Part shown: positions 60,397 to 64,000 of the stretch, one piece after another | How the letters are laid out: each line of letters starts with the position of its first letter | Position numbering within the stretch: the first letter of the stretch is position 1 | From: Paulinella micropora | Lineage: Eukaryota > Cercozoa > Imbricatea > Euglyphida | Direction of reading: 5' to 3' | Assembly (NCBI GenBank): GCA_009731375.1 | Contig: BJOX01000166.1 | Coordinates: 519,868-583,867 of the forward strand | DNA length: 64,000 nucleotides | Position numbers and translations under genes: made by a program | The notes under the pieces: generated by a model | Database searches by the model: none | Told to the model about the DNA's origin: nothing | Seen by the model: only the letters and a program-made list of their open reading frames with translations

Positions 60397-61030
60397 CGTA
60401 TGTATGTGTGTATGTATGTATGTATGTATGCATGTGTGTGTGTATGTATGTATGTATGCATGTATGCATGATGCATGATGTATGTACGATGTACTATGTA
60501 TGTATGTATGTATGTAAGCATGCATGTAAGCACGCATGTACGTATATTCATGTATGTATGTACGTATGTATGTATGTAATGTATGGAATGTATGGTATGT
60601 ATGTATGTATGTATGTATGTATGTATGTATGTATGTATGTATGTATGTACGTATGTTGTGTATGTATGCATGCATGTATGCATGTATGCATGTATGTGTG
60701 TATGCATTTGCATCTTTGTATGTATGTATGTATGTATGTATGTATGGATGCATGTATGCATGCATGTATGTATGTGTGCATGTATGCATTCATGTATGTA
60801 TGTATGTATGTATGTATGTATGGATGGATGCATGTATGCATGCATGCATGTATTTATGCATGTATGCATTCGTGTATGTATGTATGTATGTATGTATGTA
60901 TCTATGCATGCATGCCTGTGTATGCATGTATGTATGTATGTATGTATGTATGTATAAAATACATACATACAAACATACCGTGATACAGACATACATACAT
61001 ACACCTACCTACCTACCTACCTACCTACAT
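60317..61030. repeat. (TATG)n array, copy 3, ending in (CATA)/(CTAC)
   Basis: Begins cattgtatgtatg, follows the landmarks of copy 1 (36217 on), includes gatgcatgatgtatgtacgatg near 60473. Turns to CATA/CTAC repeats at 60960. Confidence 0.95.
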
Positions 61031-61490
61031 ACCTACCTGCCTGCCTAATGAAACTTCCGGAACTTATCATAATGAAGTAACGGAACTAAAAATAGATGTA
61101 AAAAGTTGAACTTGGAGAAAATTAACACAATATCATAGTAATAATTCGGTCCGGTACGGTATTCACATGATTCTGGATCATACTGATATTAACATCTTAT
61201 TCAATATTATTCAACTTATGATTAGTATTAATATTAATATATTCTAGTAATCAATCCTATTCAATAATATTCAATATTATGCTTCAATATAACTTATTCA
61301 ATATTATTCAATTAGTGTTATTCAATATTATTTAATATTATTCAATATTATTCAATATTATTCAAATATTATTCAATGATTATTTAACGTTATTTTTCAA
61401 GATGATATTATTTAACGTTCTCAAAATTAAAAAACCTAATTATTGAATATCATTAATGTTGGTCAATATTACTCAAGTTTTTAACGATAG
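61031..61490. repeat. AT-rich region with degenerate TTCAATATTA repeats
   Basis: Many spaced copies of ttcaatatta/ttcaatattattc between 61200 and 61400. No gene. Confidence 0.8.
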
Positions 61491-61522
61491 GCTGATGATG
61501 ATGATGAGAGAGAGCGAGAGAG

Positions 61523-61558
<36 letters not shown>

Positions 61559-61591
61559 AGGGAGAGAGAGAGAGCCTGAGAGAGCGAGAGA

Positions 61592-61658
<67 letters not shown>

Positions 61659-61853
61659 NNNNNNNNNNNNNNNNNNNNNNNNNNNNNNNNNNNNNNNNNN
61701 NNNNNNNNNNNNNNNNNNNNNNNNNNNNNNNNNNNNNNNNNNNNNNNNNNNNNNNNNNNNNNNNNNNNNNNNNNNNNNNNNNNNNNNNNNNNNNNNNNNN
61801 NNNNNNNNNNNNNNNNNNNNNNNNNNNNNNNNNNNNNNNNNNNNNNNNNNNNN

Positions 61854-61929
<76 letters not shown>

Positions 61930-61948
61930 AGAGGGAAAGAGAGCCTCG

Positions 61949-61986
<38 letters not shown>

Positions 61987-62035
61987 TGGATAAGAGGAGA
62001 GAGGAAAGAGGGAGAGAGGGAGAAAGGGGAAAGAC
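61491..62035. repeat. (GA)n microsatellite with 195-N gap
   Basis: GA repeats with (GATA) and (GT) patches on both sides of a gap at 61659-61853. The sequences flanking the gap mirror each other loosely. No gene. Confidence 0.95.
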
Positions 62036-62410
62036 ATACATGCATACATGCATGCATGCATACATACATGCATACATGCATACGTGACATGCATACATGC
62101 ATACATGCATACATGCATACATACATACATACATACATACATACATACATACATACATACATACATGCATACATGCATACATACATACATACATACATAC
62201 ACACATGCATGCATCATGCATGCATACATACATACATACATACACACATACATACATACATACATACATACATACATACCTGCATACCTACATACCTACA
62301 TACCTATATACCTTCATGCATACATACATACATGCACATACATACATACATGCATACATACATGCATACATAAATACATACATACACATACATACATACA
62401 CATACATACA

Positions 62411-62442
<32 letters not shown>

Positions 62443-62532
62443 CATGCATACATACATACATACATACATACATACATACATACATACATACATACATACA
62501 CACATACATACACACACACACATACACATACA

Positions 62533-62563
<31 letters not shown>

Positions 62564-62779
62564 GTCATTGCATGCGTACATGCATACATACATACATACA
62601 AACAAGCATACATACATACATACATACATACATGCATGCATGCGTGCATGCATGCATGCATACATACATACATACATACATACATGCATGCATGCATGCA
62701 TGCATGCATACATACATACATACATACATACATACATGCATGCATGCATGCATGCATGCATACATGCGTACATACAATA

Positions 62780-62810
<31 letters not shown>

Positions 62811-63180
62811 CATACATACATACATACCAATATATACCTACCTACCTACCTACCTACATTCATGCATAAATACATACATACATACAAACATACATACATA
62901 CATACATACATGCACCTACCTACCTACCTACCTACCTACCTACCTACATACCTACCTGCCTGCCTACATACATACATGCATACATACATACATACATGCG
63001 TACATACATGCATACATACATGCATAAATGCATATGCATACATGCATGAATGGATGCACAAAGACATACACACATACATACATACATACATACACACATG
63101 CATCTTTTCCTACCTACCAACCTACCTACCTGCCTACCTACCTCCTGCCCACCTACCTACCTAGCTAGAGTGCGCGAGAA
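62036..63180. repeat. (CATA)n array with CATG, CTAC variants
   Basis: About 1.1 kb of tetranucleotide repeat, ending in CTAC at 63100-63170. Open in all frames, no gene. Confidence 0.97.

Positions 63181-64000
<820 letters not shown>

Overview
The window is a repeat-rich piece of a eukaryotic nuclear genome, not a bacterium. It carries the end of a LINE with an endonuclease-like domain, a tRNA-derived SINE with ATT tails, three Ty3/gypsy-type LTR elements with PBS, PPT and LTRs, very long microsatellites, and an AT-rich integrated DNA virus of the Polinton-like virus (PLV) kind. I cannot name the host; a protist or early-branching relative of animals would fit. Several N gaps interrupt genes, and many reading frames break at short homopolymers, so decay and consensus error cannot always be told apart.

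Layout. 1-3.4 kb: LINE 3' end, (TATC)n, SINEs, (TA)n. 3.43-12.43 kb: LTR element A (+ strand), with an unusual 874-aa Gag and a broken pol joined in frame through a UGA-CUAG stop. 12.8-15.0 kb: a divergent pair made of a CCCH/CCHC Gag (-) and a Cys/charged ORF (+) broken by a 50-bp tandem duplication. 15.07-28.37 kb: LTR element C (- strand), 13.3 kb, with PR, RT, RNase H, IN and an extra 3' ORF that starts with a membrane segment. 28.64-31.64 kb: 5' part of element B, an A-type relative cut off by AT-rich viral DNA. 31.64-34.4 kb: remnant with a Polinton-type integrase. 34.6-36.6 kb: tandem repeat, fold-back element, (CT)n, (TCTG)n and (ATGT)n.

36.6-60.3 kb is the core of the window: a PLV-like provirus. 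It encodes a double jelly-roll major capsid protein, a penton-like minor capsid protein, an FtsK/HerA-type packaging ATPase, a phospholipase-A2-like virion protein, a phage-like fibre ending in an S74 intramolecular chaperone, further beta-rich structural proteins, an AEP-type primase with an SF3 helicase, small zinc and membrane proteins, and a tyrosine-recombinase-fold enzyme that looks like a telomere resolvase (protelomerase). Both ends carry a nearly identical repeat of 1.36-1.56 kb with a 124-bp-arm palindrome. One base pair differs between the two palindromes on both arms at once, as expected if each palindrome descends from a single-stranded hairpin end copied through. Resolvase plus palindromic ends suggest a linear virus with covalently closed hairpin telomeres. 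As assembled the end repeats are direct, but a zinc-protein gene is split in opposite orientations across 57.65-60.32 kb. Re-inverting that segment makes the gene contiguous and turns the end repeats into terminal inverted repeats.

60.3-64.0 kb is almost pure microsatellite with gaps and ends in 149 C residues, probably an assembly limit.
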